Of a stretch of DNA of 6,520 bases, positions 1 to 6,127 are shown one piece after another. The DNA is from Pseudomonadota bacterium (GTDB lineage Bacteria > Pseudomonadota > Alphaproteobacteria > Rhizobiales > Hyphomicrobiaceae). The notes under the pieces were generated by a model. That model made no database searches. It saw only the letters and a list, made by a program, of their open reading frames with translations, and was not told the origin of the DNA. Each line of letters starts with the position of its first letter. The first letter of the stretch is position 1. Both the position numbers and the translations under genes were made by a program. The stretch lies in contig JAEYYJ010000063.1 of the NCBI GenBank assembly GCA_023430845.1, forward strand, positions 1 to 6,520, given 5' to 3'.

Positions 1-678
1 CTGCGCGGCGCCGAAGTCGCAGCGCGAGCGCCCGCGATCACGGTCGAGCAACGCTTCTGGTTCAATGCAGAACTCAAGAGCCGTAATTTTCTCGTCCCCG
101 GCTCGATCGCGATCGTGATGACGCTGGTCGGCACGCTTCTCACGTCGCTCGTCGTCGCGCGCGAATGGGAGCGCGGCACCATGGAAGCCATCATGGCGAC
201 GCCGGTCACCGCAACGGAACTTCTCGCCGGGAAGATCCTGCCGTATTTCGTGCTCGGCCTTACCTCAATGACGCTCTGCGTAGTACTCGCGGTGCTGCTG
301 TTCGGCGTGCCATTTCGCGGATCGTTGCTGGCACTCTACGTATTGAGCGCTTCCTTCCTCGTGCCCGCGCTCGGTCAAGGCCTGCTGATCTCGGCGGCGA
401 CCAAGAACCAATTCCTCGCCTCGCAGGCAGCGCTCATCTCGGCCTTCCTGCCGGCGTTTCTGCTTTCAGGCTTCCTGTTCGAGATCAGCTCCATGCCGAC
501 GGTGATCCAATGGATCACGATGATCGTGCCTGCGCGCTATCTGATCCCGAGCCTGCAAACGGTCTTCCTCGCTGGCGATATCTGGCCGATGTTCCTTCGC
601 GACATCGCCATCATGCTATTGATCGGCGCAGTCCTTTTCATCCTCGCTGCGCGCAGCACGAAGAAGAGGATCGCGTGA
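1..678 (+). CDS. ABC-2 type transporter permease, 5' end missing
   Basis: Integral membrane subunit of an ABC exporter of the YbhS/YhhJ type. The reading frame is open from the first base, so the N-terminal half is outside the window and 225 C-terminal residues remain. After a short extracytoplasmic stretch (EQRFWFNAEL, about residues 16-25) comes a membrane segment (about 32-52). Then follows the ABC-2 signature REWERGTMEAIMATPV (54-69), the cytoplasmic coupling region that meets the ATPase. Further hydrophobic segments lie near 78-102, 107-130, 142-160 and 198-217, and the protein ends in a basic tail (RSTKKRIA). The pattern GVPFRGSL / LSGFLFEISSMP / PARYLIPSLQTVFLAGD recurs in related form in the next gene. 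The stop is one base before that gene's ATG, so co-transcription and translational coupling are likely. The substrate cannot be read from the sequence. The fragment could also be the C-terminal domain of an ATPase-permease fusion such as RbbA; only the missing upstream part can decide. Confidence 0.93.
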   Translation: MRGAEVAARAPAITVEQRFWFNAELKSRNFLVPGSIAIVMTLVGTLLTSLVVAREWERGTMEAIMATPVTATELLAGKILPYFVLGLTSMTLCVVLAVLLFGVPFRGSLLALYVLSASFLVPALGQGLLISAATKNQFLASQAALISAFLPAFLLSGFLFEISSMPTVIQWITMIVPARYLIPSLQTVFLAGDIWPMFLRDIAIMLLIGAVLFILAARSTKKRIA

Positions 679-679
679 C

Positions 680-1792
680 ATGTGGTGGATCCGGCTCAAG
701 GCCCTCATCATCAAGGAGCTGCTGGCCGTACTGCGCGATCCGAAGGGCCGCGCGATCCTGATCGGCCCGCCGATCATCCAGCTCCTCGTGTTCTCCTATG
801 CCGCAACGCTCGAGGTGCGCAACGTCGACCTCCTCGTTCTGAACCGCGACGGCGGTCAATGGGGGCAAGAACTCGTCCAGCGCATCGACGGCGCCCCGAC
901 CTTCCGCAAAATCACGTACGCGCAGACGCCGGCAGCGCTGCACGACGCCATCGATCATCAGCGCGTCATCGCCGCGGTCCATATCGGCCCGACTTTCTCG
1001 CGCGATATCGAGGCCGGCCGGCCGGCTGACGTGCAGATCATTCTCGACGGCCGCCGCTCCAATGCCTCGCAGATCGTCGGCGGTTATCTCAATCAAATCG
1101 TGGCGGGTTTGGCTGCCGAAACACCGGCTGGTCGCAAGGCGGCCGACGCTGTTGTCACCGTGGTCGCACGAAATTGGTTCAATCCGAACCTCATCTACCA
1201 GTGGTTCATGGTGCCCAATCTCGTTGCCAGCATCGCGCTGCTCATCGGGCTCGTCGTGACGGCACTATCGATCGCGCGCGAGCGCGAACTCGGCACATTC
1301 GACCAGCTCATGGTATCGCCGCTTCGCACGCACGAAATTCTCATCGGCAAGCTGGCCGCACCGATGCTGATCGGCCTCTTCCACATAACGATCTATATTC
1401 TGGCGGCGGTGTTCGTGTTCGGCATTCCGCTGCGCGGCTCGCTGGCCCTGCTGTACGGCAGCGCGATCTTCTATCTCGGCTCGGTGGTCGGCCTCGGCCT
1501 CTTCATTTCGGCCCTCTCGAAGACACAGCAGCAGGCCATCCTCGGCGCCTTCCTGTTCCTCGTGCCGGCGATGCTGCTCTCAGGCTTTGCTACGCCCATC
1601 GAGAACATGCCCGAGTGGTTGCAGCCGATCACGGCAATCAATCCGTTGCGCTACTTCCTGGTGATCGTGAAGGGCGTATTCCTGAAGGACATCCCGCTGA
1701 GCGAGGTCGCGAACAACACGCTCCCGCTCGCCCTCATAGCGCTCGTCACGCTGAGCGCCGCAGCGTGGCTTTTTCGCCGACGCCTCGAATAG
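680..1792 (+). CDS. ABC-2 type transporter permease (YbhR/YhhJ-like)
   Basis: Complete 370-residue permease, the usual length for this family and the likely second half of a heterodimeric ABC exporter with the preceding gene. Residues 1-22 are a cytoplasmic amphipathic start (IKELLAVLRDPKG). The first membrane segment is about 25-43, followed by a large extracytoplasmic domain (about 45-175) typical of the YhhJ/YbhR branch. Five more hydrophobic segments follow, near 177-197, 222-250, 255-280, 286-302 and 346-365. The ABC-2 motif ARERELGTFDQLMVSPL (199-215) forms the ATPase contact, and INPLRYF (320-326) is the conserved late motif. The ATG follows the previous stop after one base, and GAGGA at 666-670 gives a Shine-Dalgarno sequence 9 bases upstream. 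The family exports drugs, lipids or other hydrophobic compounds with a HlyD-type adaptor; the actual substrate here is unknown. The stop lies only 6 bases from the convergent regulator gene, and no terminator is seen between them. Confidence 0.95.
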   Translation: MWWIRLKALIIKELLAVLRDPKGRAILIGPPIIQLLVFSYAATLEVRNVDLLVLNRDGGQWGQELVQRIDGAPTFRKITYAQTPAALHDAIDHQRVIAAVHIGPTFSRDIEAGRPADVQIILDGRRSNASQIVGGYLNQIVAGLAAETPAGRKAADAVVTVVARNWFNPNLIYQWFMVPNLVASIALLIGLVVTALSIARERELGTFDQLMVSPLRTHEILIGKLAAPMLIGLFHITIYILAAVFVFGIPLRGSLALLYGSAIFYLGSVVGLGLFISALSKTQQQAILGAFLFLVPAMLLSGFATPIENMPEWLQPITAINPLRYFLVIVKGVFLKDIPLSEVANNTLPLALIALVTLSAAAWLFRRRLE

Positions 1793-1798
1793 GACCGC

Positions 1799-2101
1799 TC
1801 AAACATCATCCTCGCCAACGGCTCCGCCCTCTCCTTCGAGCCGGTTGATGGCGCGTACATCGCGTCTGTTGAACTTGAGGCGCACGCCGACACCCCCATC
1901 GCCGCTCTCGGGTATGAAGACGGCACCGCCTTCCTCAAGCGCAGCCTGGAGGCGATTCAGAGCCTCAGCAGGCGGAACCTCGCGCCCCGTCTCAAAGTTG
2001 CTGATCAACTCGGCACCGACGCCGCTGTCCTCGGCCAACTCCTCGCGCGAGAATTGAACGAGCGCGCGGGCGGCGCGGCACAAGGGACCAGTAATTGCCA
2101 T
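1799..2101 (-). CDS. XRE-family helix-turn-helix transcriptional regulator
   Basis: Small DNA-binding protein of 100 residues. Residues about 7-53 form a Cro/C1-type HTH: helix 1 LCRAARALVQF, helix 2 SREELAEDSG, recognition helix VGAELISNFETGR, then PPAEALNRLQAALEEGG. The C-terminal part (GAVFIPESGDGGVGVRLKF and an acidic end, GEDDV) looks like that of the short XRE proteins common in Hyphomicrobiales, in which a Gly-rich FIPE.GGxGVRL segment follows the HTH. The ATG at 2101 has CGGAG 9-10 bases upstream on the minus strand. An 8-base perfect inverted repeat (2114-2121 and 2155-2162) brackets the likely promoter, so autoregulation is possible. It reads toward the permease operon and its stop is 6 bases from the permease stop. 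It may be co-transcribed with the small membrane protein gene upstream of it (93 bases away). Target genes are unknown. The codon use is like that of its neighbours. Confidence 0.88.
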   Translation of the reverse strand: MAITGPLCRAARALVQFSREELAEDSGVGAELISNFETGREVPPAEALNRLQAALEEGGAVFIPESGDGGVGVRLKFNRRDVRAINRLEGEGGAVGEDDV

Positions 2102-2113
2102 GGCTCAACTCTC

Positions 2114-2162
2114 CGAGGCTCGGGCTCTTTACGGTCAACATAGTCCGGCAACCTGAGCCTCG
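2114..2162. promoter_or_regulatory. Inverted repeat flanking the likely XRE-gene promoter
   Basis: CGAGGCTC at 2114-2121 and its exact reverse complement GAGCCTCG at 2155-2162 enclose 33 bases just upstream of the regulator gene. The left arm lies over the edge of its ribosome binding site. It could be a two-site operator for the XRE protein, or an RNA stem with a large loop in a transcript coming from the small gene upstream. There is no T tract, so a terminator is unlikely. Seen directly: the repeat. Inferred: any role. Confidence 0.35.
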
Positions 2163-2193
2163 AAACCAGCCATAGGTTTACTGGAAAACTGAT

Positions 2194-2367
2194 TTACTCG
2201 GGGAACGGATATACGAACGCATACAGCGCCACGAGTATGACAACAGCTAGCACAAAGGAAATCAGCAGCACCCGGAGGTTCATTCTGCGGCGATCACCCT
2301 GGCGGGCTTCGACCGTGGTCTTCGTTTCCGGAGTATCCGGATTCTCGATTGTTTCATGTCTTGCCAT
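2194..2367 (-). CDS. Small single-pass membrane protein, 57 residues, unknown function
   Basis: The gene reads leftward from ATG at 2365-2367 to TAA at 2194-2196. An exact AGGAGG (2375-2380 on the plus strand as CCTCCT) lies 7 bases before the start, one of the best ribosome binding sites in the window. The first 28 residues are hydrophilic and charged (MARHETIENPDTPETKTT, then ARQGDRRR). Residues about 31-53 are one continuous hydrophobic helix (LRVLLISFVLAVVILVALYA), ending in a short tail, FVYPFPE. Arg at 26-28 and 32 just before the helix predict the N-terminus in the cytoplasm by the positive-inside rule. It may be co-transcribed with the XRE gene downstream. I do not recognise the family and assign no function. 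A longer frame on the same strand (2280-2516) overlaps it but lacks any coherent protein character. Confidence 0.75.
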   Translation of the reverse strand: MARHETIENPDTPETKTTVEARQGDRRRMNLRVLLISFVLAVVILVALYAFVYPFPE

Positions 2368-2545
2368 TGTAAAGCCTCCTGCTTTCTAGGCCGAACGCCG
2401 TCGCCATCAGCGGGTTCCGGCTGGCTAGGACACGACAGGCCACACATGCGGCAGGAGAGGTTGACGGCGGCAGCCGTTCGCTCGATGTTGCACCTGCGAA
2501 AGCGCCCTCCCTTCAATCTCGCCAGACAGAGACTGCGCGGCTCCC
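2368..2545. other. Divergent intergenic region between small membrane protein and hydrolase genes
   Basis: These 178 bases must hold the start signals for both directions. A perfect hairpin, ACGGC-GGCA-GCCGT, sits at 2464-2477. It overlaps TTGACG at 2461-2466, which could be a -35 box for the rightward hydrolase gene. The best -10 candidate at normal spacing (GATGTT, 2484-2489) is poor, so no promoter is called with confidence. No convincing protein is encoded here on either strand. Confidence 0.4.
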
Positions 2546-3487
2546 ATGGACAGCACGAACATCTCGCCGACCAAGGCCCTGCAAACGCCAGGGCCGACCT
2601 CGCGCGTGTTCTTCTCGCAGCGCCTGCGTCTGCATTATGTGGATTGGGGGAACAGCACCGCCCCGCCGCTCATTCTACTTCATGGCGGTCGCGATCATTG
2701 CCGCAATTGGGACTGGGTGGCCGAGCGGCTGCGCCGCGACTGGCATGTGATCGCACCCGATCTGCGTGGGCACGGCGATAGCGAGTGGTCGCGCACCGGC
2801 ACCTACAGCATGATCGGCTACATTTACGATCTCGCGCAGCTCATTCATCAGCTCAAGCTGGCGCCCGTCACGATCGTCGCGCACTCTCTCGGCGGCAATA
2901 TCGCTCTCCGCTATGCCGGCATCCATCCGGAGAATGTCGCGCGCCTCGTCGCGATCGAGGGCCTTGGTCCTTCGCCAAAGAAGCATGCCGAACGTTACGG
3001 CAAGCCCATCGATCAGCGCATGGCCACGTGGATCGAGGATCAGCGCAAGCTTGCCGGTCGCCTGCCGCGCCGCTATCCGACCATCGAGGACGCCTACGCG
3101 CGCATGCACGAGGAGAACAAGCATCTCTCGCCCGAGCAGGCGCGCCACCTGACTGTGCACGGCGTCAACCAGAACGAGGACGGCACCTATAGCTGGAAGT
3201 TCGACAACTACGTGCGCTCCTGGCCGCCCGATGACCTCAGTATGGCAGATCTCGAACACCTCTGGTCACGCATCACATGCCCGACCTTGCTCGTCTACGG
3301 CAAGGAGAGCTGGGCATCGGATCCGCGCGAAGACGGCCGCATTCAGCACTTCAAGAACGCGACCGTCGCGCGCTTCGAGCGCGCCGGTCATTGGGTCCAC
3401 CACGATCGCCTCAACGACTTCATGGCGATCACCGAGCCCTTCATCGCGGGCAAGCCCGTGCCACAGAACATTGCCGGCGTCGCCTGA
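2546..3487 (+). CDS. Alpha/beta-fold hydrolase
   Basis: 313-residue cytoplasmic hydrolase; there is no signal peptide. The fold markers occur in order. Strand LILLHGG (42-48) carries the oxyanion-hole loop. DLRGHGDSEW (72-81) is the conserved GHGxS turn. The nucleophile elbow is AHSLGG, with Ser114 as predicted nucleophile. The C-terminal AGHWVHHDR provides His282. The catalytic acid is not obvious: after the penultimate strand (LLVYGKESWASD) the usual Asp is replaced by KES, so Glu254 or Asp259 may serve. Alternatively it may be Glu138 in VAIEGLG, right after strand 6, the position used by haloalkane dehalogenase and SERHL-like relatives. A cap region lies at about 142-235. The ATG has only a weak purine stretch upstream (CAGAGA). 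It is followed after 39 bases by a second hydrolase gene, so the two probably form one operon. Ester, epoxide or C-C bond hydrolysis are all possible; the substrate cannot be told. Confidence 0.92.
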   Translation: MDSTNISPTKALQTPGPTSRVFFSQRLRLHYVDWGNSTAPPLILLHGGRDHCRNWDWVAERLRRDWHVIAPDLRGHGDSEWSRTGTYSMIGYIYDLAQLIHQLKLAPVTIVAHSLGGNIALRYAGIHPENVARLVAIEGLGPSPKKHAERYGKPIDQRMATWIEDQRKLAGRLPRRYPTIEDAYARMHEENKHLSPEQARHLTVHGVNQNEDGTYSWKFDNYVRSWPPDDLSMADLEHLWSRITCPTLLVYGKESWASDPREDGRIQHFKNATVARFERAGHWVHHDRLNDFMAITEPFIAGKPVPQNIAGVA

Positions 3488-3526
3488 GCGCACCGCACGC
3501 AAGAAACGAGGACTGACTGACTACTC

Positions 3527-4432
3527 ATGACCACGACCGCGGACACTACGACTTCGCCCCTGGATGATCCCATTGCTACCCTCGCGCGCAGCGGCAAGCC
3601 GCCAGCCGATATCGTCGCAGCGGTCGCCGCTGACGCCGAAATCGCCACCACGCCCTGCGGTGATGGGCAGCTCGTCTGGCGCCGCTGGGGCCGTGGTCGC
3701 CCGGTTGTGCTCGCGCATGGTGGCTCGGGCTCGTGGACACACTGGATCAAGCAGATCCCTGCACTGAAGCAGCACTACGAGGTGTGGGCGATCGACCTGC
3801 CCGGCCTCGGCGACAGCGCGATGCCGCACGCGCCGCTTACGCCCGAGAGCTGCGGCGCGGCCGTCGCCGAGGGCCTCAAGATGCTCATCCCGCGCGAGCG
3901 GCGCGCGCATTACGTCGCCTTCTCATTCGGCGCGCATGTTTCGACGCACGCCCTGGTTCGCCTCGGTGACTGGGTATCGGACTTCACGATCACGGGCTGC
4001 GCCGCGCTCGGCCTGCCACAAGGACCCGGCATCGAGTTTCCGAAGGAGCGGTCGGCTATGAGCGAAGAGGAGCGCATGGGCGTCCACCGCCAGCTTCTCG
4101 AGATCCTCATGTTCAAGGAGAACGACCGCATCGACCCGCTCGCGGTCTACTTGCAGTCAGAGAACATTCGCCGCGCCCGCTTCCGCTCGCGACCCTTCGC
4201 CCGCACGGACGAAATCGCGGTGAAGCTCCCCGAGGTCGTGGTGCCGGTCCGCGCCATCTGGGGCGCCGAGGACCAAACGGCATGGCCATCGGTCGAGGCC
4301 CGCTATGACGTGCTTCGTCAAGGCCATCCCGAGCTCGTCACGCGGACGGTGCCGGATGCCGGTCACTGGGTGATGTACGAGCAGCCGGCGGCTTATACGG
4401 CGGCCCTTTTGGAGGTGCTGGCCCTGGATTGA
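3527..4432 (+). CDS. Alpha/beta-fold hydrolase (second of tandem pair)
   Basis: 301-residue hydrolase with a complete predicted triad of Ser133, Asp249 and His280. After a Thr-rich, probably disordered start (about 1-15) and a helix (PLDDPIATLARSGKPPADIV) the core begins with VVLAHGGSGSW (60-70), the oxyanion loop. Next comes IDLPGLGDSAMP (89-100), the counterpart of the GxGxS turn. The nucleophile elbow reads AFSFGA (131-136), that is Ala instead of the usual Gly before X-Ser-X-Gly. IWGAEDQTAW supplies Asp249 and DAGHWVMYEQP supplies His280. A helical cap lies at about 165-225. This spacing fits the MhpC/BphD-like part of the superfamily, which includes C-C hydrolases and esterases, but no substrate can be assigned. 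The best Shine-Dalgarno candidate, GAGGA (3508-3512), is 14 bases from the ATG, unusually far. The pair shares only family motifs, so it is not a recent duplication. Confidence 0.92.
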   Translation: MTTTADTTTSPLDDPIATLARSGKPPADIVAAVAADAEIATTPCGDGQLVWRRWGRGRPVVLAHGGSGSWTHWIKQIPALKQHYEVWAIDLPGLGDSAMPHAPLTPESCGAAVAEGLKMLIPRERRAHYVAFSFGAHVSTHALVRLGDWVSDFTITGCAALGLPQGPGIEFPKERSAMSEEERMGVHRQLLEILMFKENDRIDPLAVYLQSENIRRARFRSRPFARTDEIAVKLPEVVVPVRAIWGAEDQTAWPSVEARYDVLRQGHPELVTRTVPDAGHWVMYEQPAAYTAALLEVLALD

Positions 4433-4443
4433 GCGCGTCTACA

Positions 4444-4467
4444 GCTCGACGCAGCGTCAGGTCGAGC
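4444..4467 (+). terminator. Stem-loop behind the hydrolase genes
   Basis: GCTCGAC (4444-4450) pairs exactly with GTCGAGC (4461-4467) over a 10-base loop, beginning 11 bases after the second hydrolase stop. A second, competing palindrome, GACGC-A-GCGTC, lies inside it. No T tract follows, so it is not a standard intrinsic terminator. It may stabilise the 3' end of the hydrolase mRNA or act together with Rho. Confidence 0.4.
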
Positions 4468-4560
4468 AATATCGGCGGCCCCGCGCTCCCCGGGACTTGC
4501 AAAGCAATGGGCGGTCTGATACCCACCTGCGGCGAACGAGGAGGGTGGCCGCCGCGCGAG

Positions 4561-4580
4561 AGCCGGGCCGGCTATTTTCA
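4561..4580 (+). terminator. GC-rich hairpin with short T run before the tRNA gene
   Basis: AGCCGG and CCGGCT flank a single central G (4561-4573), which in RNA would give a 5-base-pair stem with a 3-base loop. It is followed by ATTTTC. The T run is only four bases long, so termination would be weak. It lies 15 bases before the tRNA and could separate the hydrolase transcript from it. Confidence 0.35.
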
Positions 4581-4594
4581 TCCGTAGTTCCCGT

Positions 4595-4680
4595 GCGGTC
4601 GTGGCGGAATTGGTAGACGCACTACCTTGAGGTGGTAGCGCTCACAAGGCGTGGAGGTTCGAGTCCTCTCGACCGCACCA
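4595..4680 (+). tRNA. tRNA-Leu, anticodon GAG
   Basis: All parts of a class II tRNA fold. The acceptor stem GCGGTCG (4595-4601) pairs with CGACCGC (4670-4676); discriminator A is at 4677 and the CCA end is encoded (4678-4680). The anticodon stem CTACC/GGTAG (4622-4626, 4634-4638) holds the loop TTGAGGT with anticodon GAG at 4629-4631, reading CUC and CUU. A 14-base variable arm (4639-4652) with a CGC/GCG stem is typical of leucine tRNA. The T arm is GGAGG-TTCGAGT-CCTCT (4653-4669) with one G-T pair. The discriminator A, the long variable arm and TGG in the D loop all agree with leucine. No defect is seen. Confidence 0.97.
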
Positions 4681-4712
4681 GCATCTCCCCAAGATGGAGG
4701 AAATCCATAACT

Positions 4713-4734
4713 ACTCAAATTCAGAGTTTTTTTT
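4713..4734 (+). terminator. Probable intrinsic terminator of the tRNA-Leu transcript
   Basis: ACTC (4713-4716) and GAGT (4724-4727) can form a short stem with a 7-base loop. It runs directly into eight T (4727-4734), an exceptional run in this GC-rich DNA. The stem is weak, so the U tract must do most of the work. It starts 32 bases after the CCA end of the tRNA. Confidence 0.45.
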
Positions 4735-4831
4735 CCGGACTGTTGCGGTGGGCTTTCCCTGTAGCTCCATTCCGGAGATGCTACGGATAAGATTAGAATG
4801 TGCTCGCCAACCTAACTCCGAATACGCACCA

Positions 4832-6127
4832 TCAGCCAGAAGCCGATCGCTTCGACGTGCGCGGAAGTTTATGATCTGAAATCGCCTGCCCGTAGATTGC
4901 TAACATGGTGTCGACTTTCTTCTCCCAGTCGAAGTCGGACACGATCTTCCTGGCGCCGGCTTTGCCCAACTCGCGACGCAGTTCCGGAGAGCTGGCGAGC
5001 TTGACCATGGCGTCTGCAATCGCATCGACGAATTTCTCAGGTGTCTCAGGCTCGACGAGAATGCCGCAACTCGCATCAAGGTAATCCATCGGCCCCCCCC
5101 ACGCTGTCGCGATGACCGGTCGCTCCATGGCCATTGCTTCAAGCACGACGGCACCGCCGCACTCATAGAGGCTCGGCAAGACGAGAGCATCGCGCTCACA
5201 AAGGCGCCGAGCGCATTCGACTTGGCTGAGGTAGCCGGTGAACGAGACCGTGCCGGGCGCCTCATCAGCAGATAAAATGCCGAGGGCCGAGGCCTGCGCT
5301 TCCAGTTTCTGACGCTGATCACCATCGCCGATAATCAACAGGCTCATTGAGCTTCGCTCTGAAGCGCTCGTGAACGCCGCTAGGAGCAGATCCACCGCTT
5401 TCCAATCAACTAAGCGCCCGAGGAACACGAACCTAGTGTGAGCGCTGCTGTCGTGCGAGCCGCCAAGCTCCGATTTCCACACCGACAGGTCGACGCCGTT
5501 CTCAACCAAGGTCATCACACGGCCGCTGATCCCTGCAGGCAGCGCTCTTCGCGTGCGCTCGTTGGCCACTAAGATCGCAGCAGCTTGCCGCTTTCCAGGG
5601 AAGAACCAATTCATAGCATTGGCGGCCGCGCGCCCCATCATGATCACGAAATTTGTAAGACGAGATGACCTACCCGCGCGGAACTTCGGTGGAAAGTCCA
5701 TGTTGCCGTTCATAGGCCCCATCACAACCGCGGCGCCCAGGCCATAGAGGAGTGACGGCTCTCGCGGCGATACTGGTATGGGCTGATGCACGATATCAAT
5801 TTGCTCCGCTCTGACGAGATCACATGCCACTTTGTGCTGACGCCGTTGTGTCAATACACGTTGCAGATAGCTGGTAGTGAAGTCCGAGAGGCGCTGCGGG
5901 AGAAGTTTGCTCATATGCCAAAGCGCGACAACGCCTGCGGTGTCTGGCATGAAGATCATCCGCGGATCATCACCAAACACGTTGACAAGCTCATCGCGAG
6001 TTCGCTCGTGAACGAGCAGCCACACATCGTGACCACGGCGCCGCAATACACGAAAATAGTGAAGCGGGAGAGCAGCTTCCCCACCATAGGCCGCTGAGGC
6101 GTGCTCAGCAACAATCAGGATTTTCAT
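4832..6127 (-). CDS. Glycosyltransferase family 4 (GT-B fold)
   Basis: 431-residue enzyme expected to transfer a sugar from a nucleotide-sugar donor during cell-surface polysaccharide or glycolipid synthesis, in the cytoplasm or at the inner membrane face. The N-terminal acceptor domain opens with KILIVAEHASAAYGGEAALP, including the GG loop typical of GT4. The linker VENGVDLSVW (208-217) leads into the donor domain. This shows FLGRLVDWKAVDLLLAAF with Arg238 and Lys243, LLIIGDGDQ (263-270), FTGYL, and the family's E-x7-E motif Glu322-Glu330 in LYECGGAVVLEA. It then continues with PVIATAWGGPMDYL and CGILVEP. ATG at 6125-6127 is preferred: AGG lies upstream at good distance and MKILIV is the natural N-terminus. 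An in-frame TTG two codons earlier (6131-6133) is possible. Third-position GC is about half in the first 40 codons (21 of 40), against 29 of 40 in the second hydrolase gene. The coding strand has eight consecutive G at 5093-5100 inside the WGGP motif. Confidence 0.95.
   Translation of the reverse strand: MKILIVAEHASAAYGGEAALPLHYFRVLRRRGHDVWLLVHERTRDELVNVFGDDPRMIFMPDTAGVVALWHMSKLLPQRLSDFTTSYLQRVLTQRRQHKVACDLVRAEQIDIVHQPIPVSPREPSLLYGLGAAVVMGPMNGNMDFPPKFRAGRSSRLTNFVIMMGRAAANAMNWFFPGKRQAAAILVANERTRRALPAGISGRVMTLVENGVDLSVWKSELGGSHDSSAHTRFVFLGRLVDWKAVDLLLAAFTSASERSSMSLLIIGDGDQRQKLEAQASALGILSADEAPGTVSFTGYLSQVECARRLCERDALVLPSLYECGGAVVLEAMAMERPVIATAWGGPMDYLDASCGILVEPETPEKFVDAIADAMVKLASSPELRRELGKAGARKIVSDFDWEKKVDTMLAIYGQAISDHKLPRTSKRSASG
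5093..5100 (-). repeat. Homopolymer of eight G on the coding strand of the glycosyltransferase gene
   Basis: The codons TGG GGG GGG CCG encode Trp-Gly-Gly-Pro (residues 343-346) and create a run of eight G (C on the plus strand). Loss of one base would move reading into a frame that stays open to a stop at 4900-4902. Gain of one base would reach a TGA at 5076-5078 within a few codons. The protein motif is conserved in GT4 enzymes, so the run could be a by-product of coding for it. Confidence 0.9.

Noticed and set aside
638..1096. Long leftward open frame, 152 codons, antisense to the second permease
   Set aside because: It is rich in Arg/Asp/Glu without any fold-like pattern, as expected on the antisense of G/C-biased codons; the sense frame has clear ABC-2 motifs.
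2280..2516. Leftward 78-codon frame covering the start of the small membrane protein gene
   Set aside because: It has no ribosome binding site and no domain pattern, and is incompatible with the 57-residue frame, which has AGGAGG and a clean membrane helix.
2356..2781. Rightward 141-codon frame running into the first hydrolase gene
   Set aside because: It overlaps the hydrolase in another frame, and its sequence is low-complexity Arg/Ala typical of an out-of-frame reading.
2675..3259. Leftward 194-codon frame antisense to the first hydrolase
   Set aside because: Shadow of a gene with intact catalytic motifs; no start signal and no recognisable motif of its own.
4826..4832. CGCACCA matching the end of the tRNA, as a possible att repeat
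   Set aside because: Only seven bases, no further match to the T arm, and no integrase nearby; such a match is expected by chance.
4694..4879. Rightward 61-codon frame between tRNA and glycosyltransferase
   Set aside because: No Shine-Dalgarno sequence; it reads through the T8 terminator-like tract and overlaps the end of the glycosyltransferase on the other strand.
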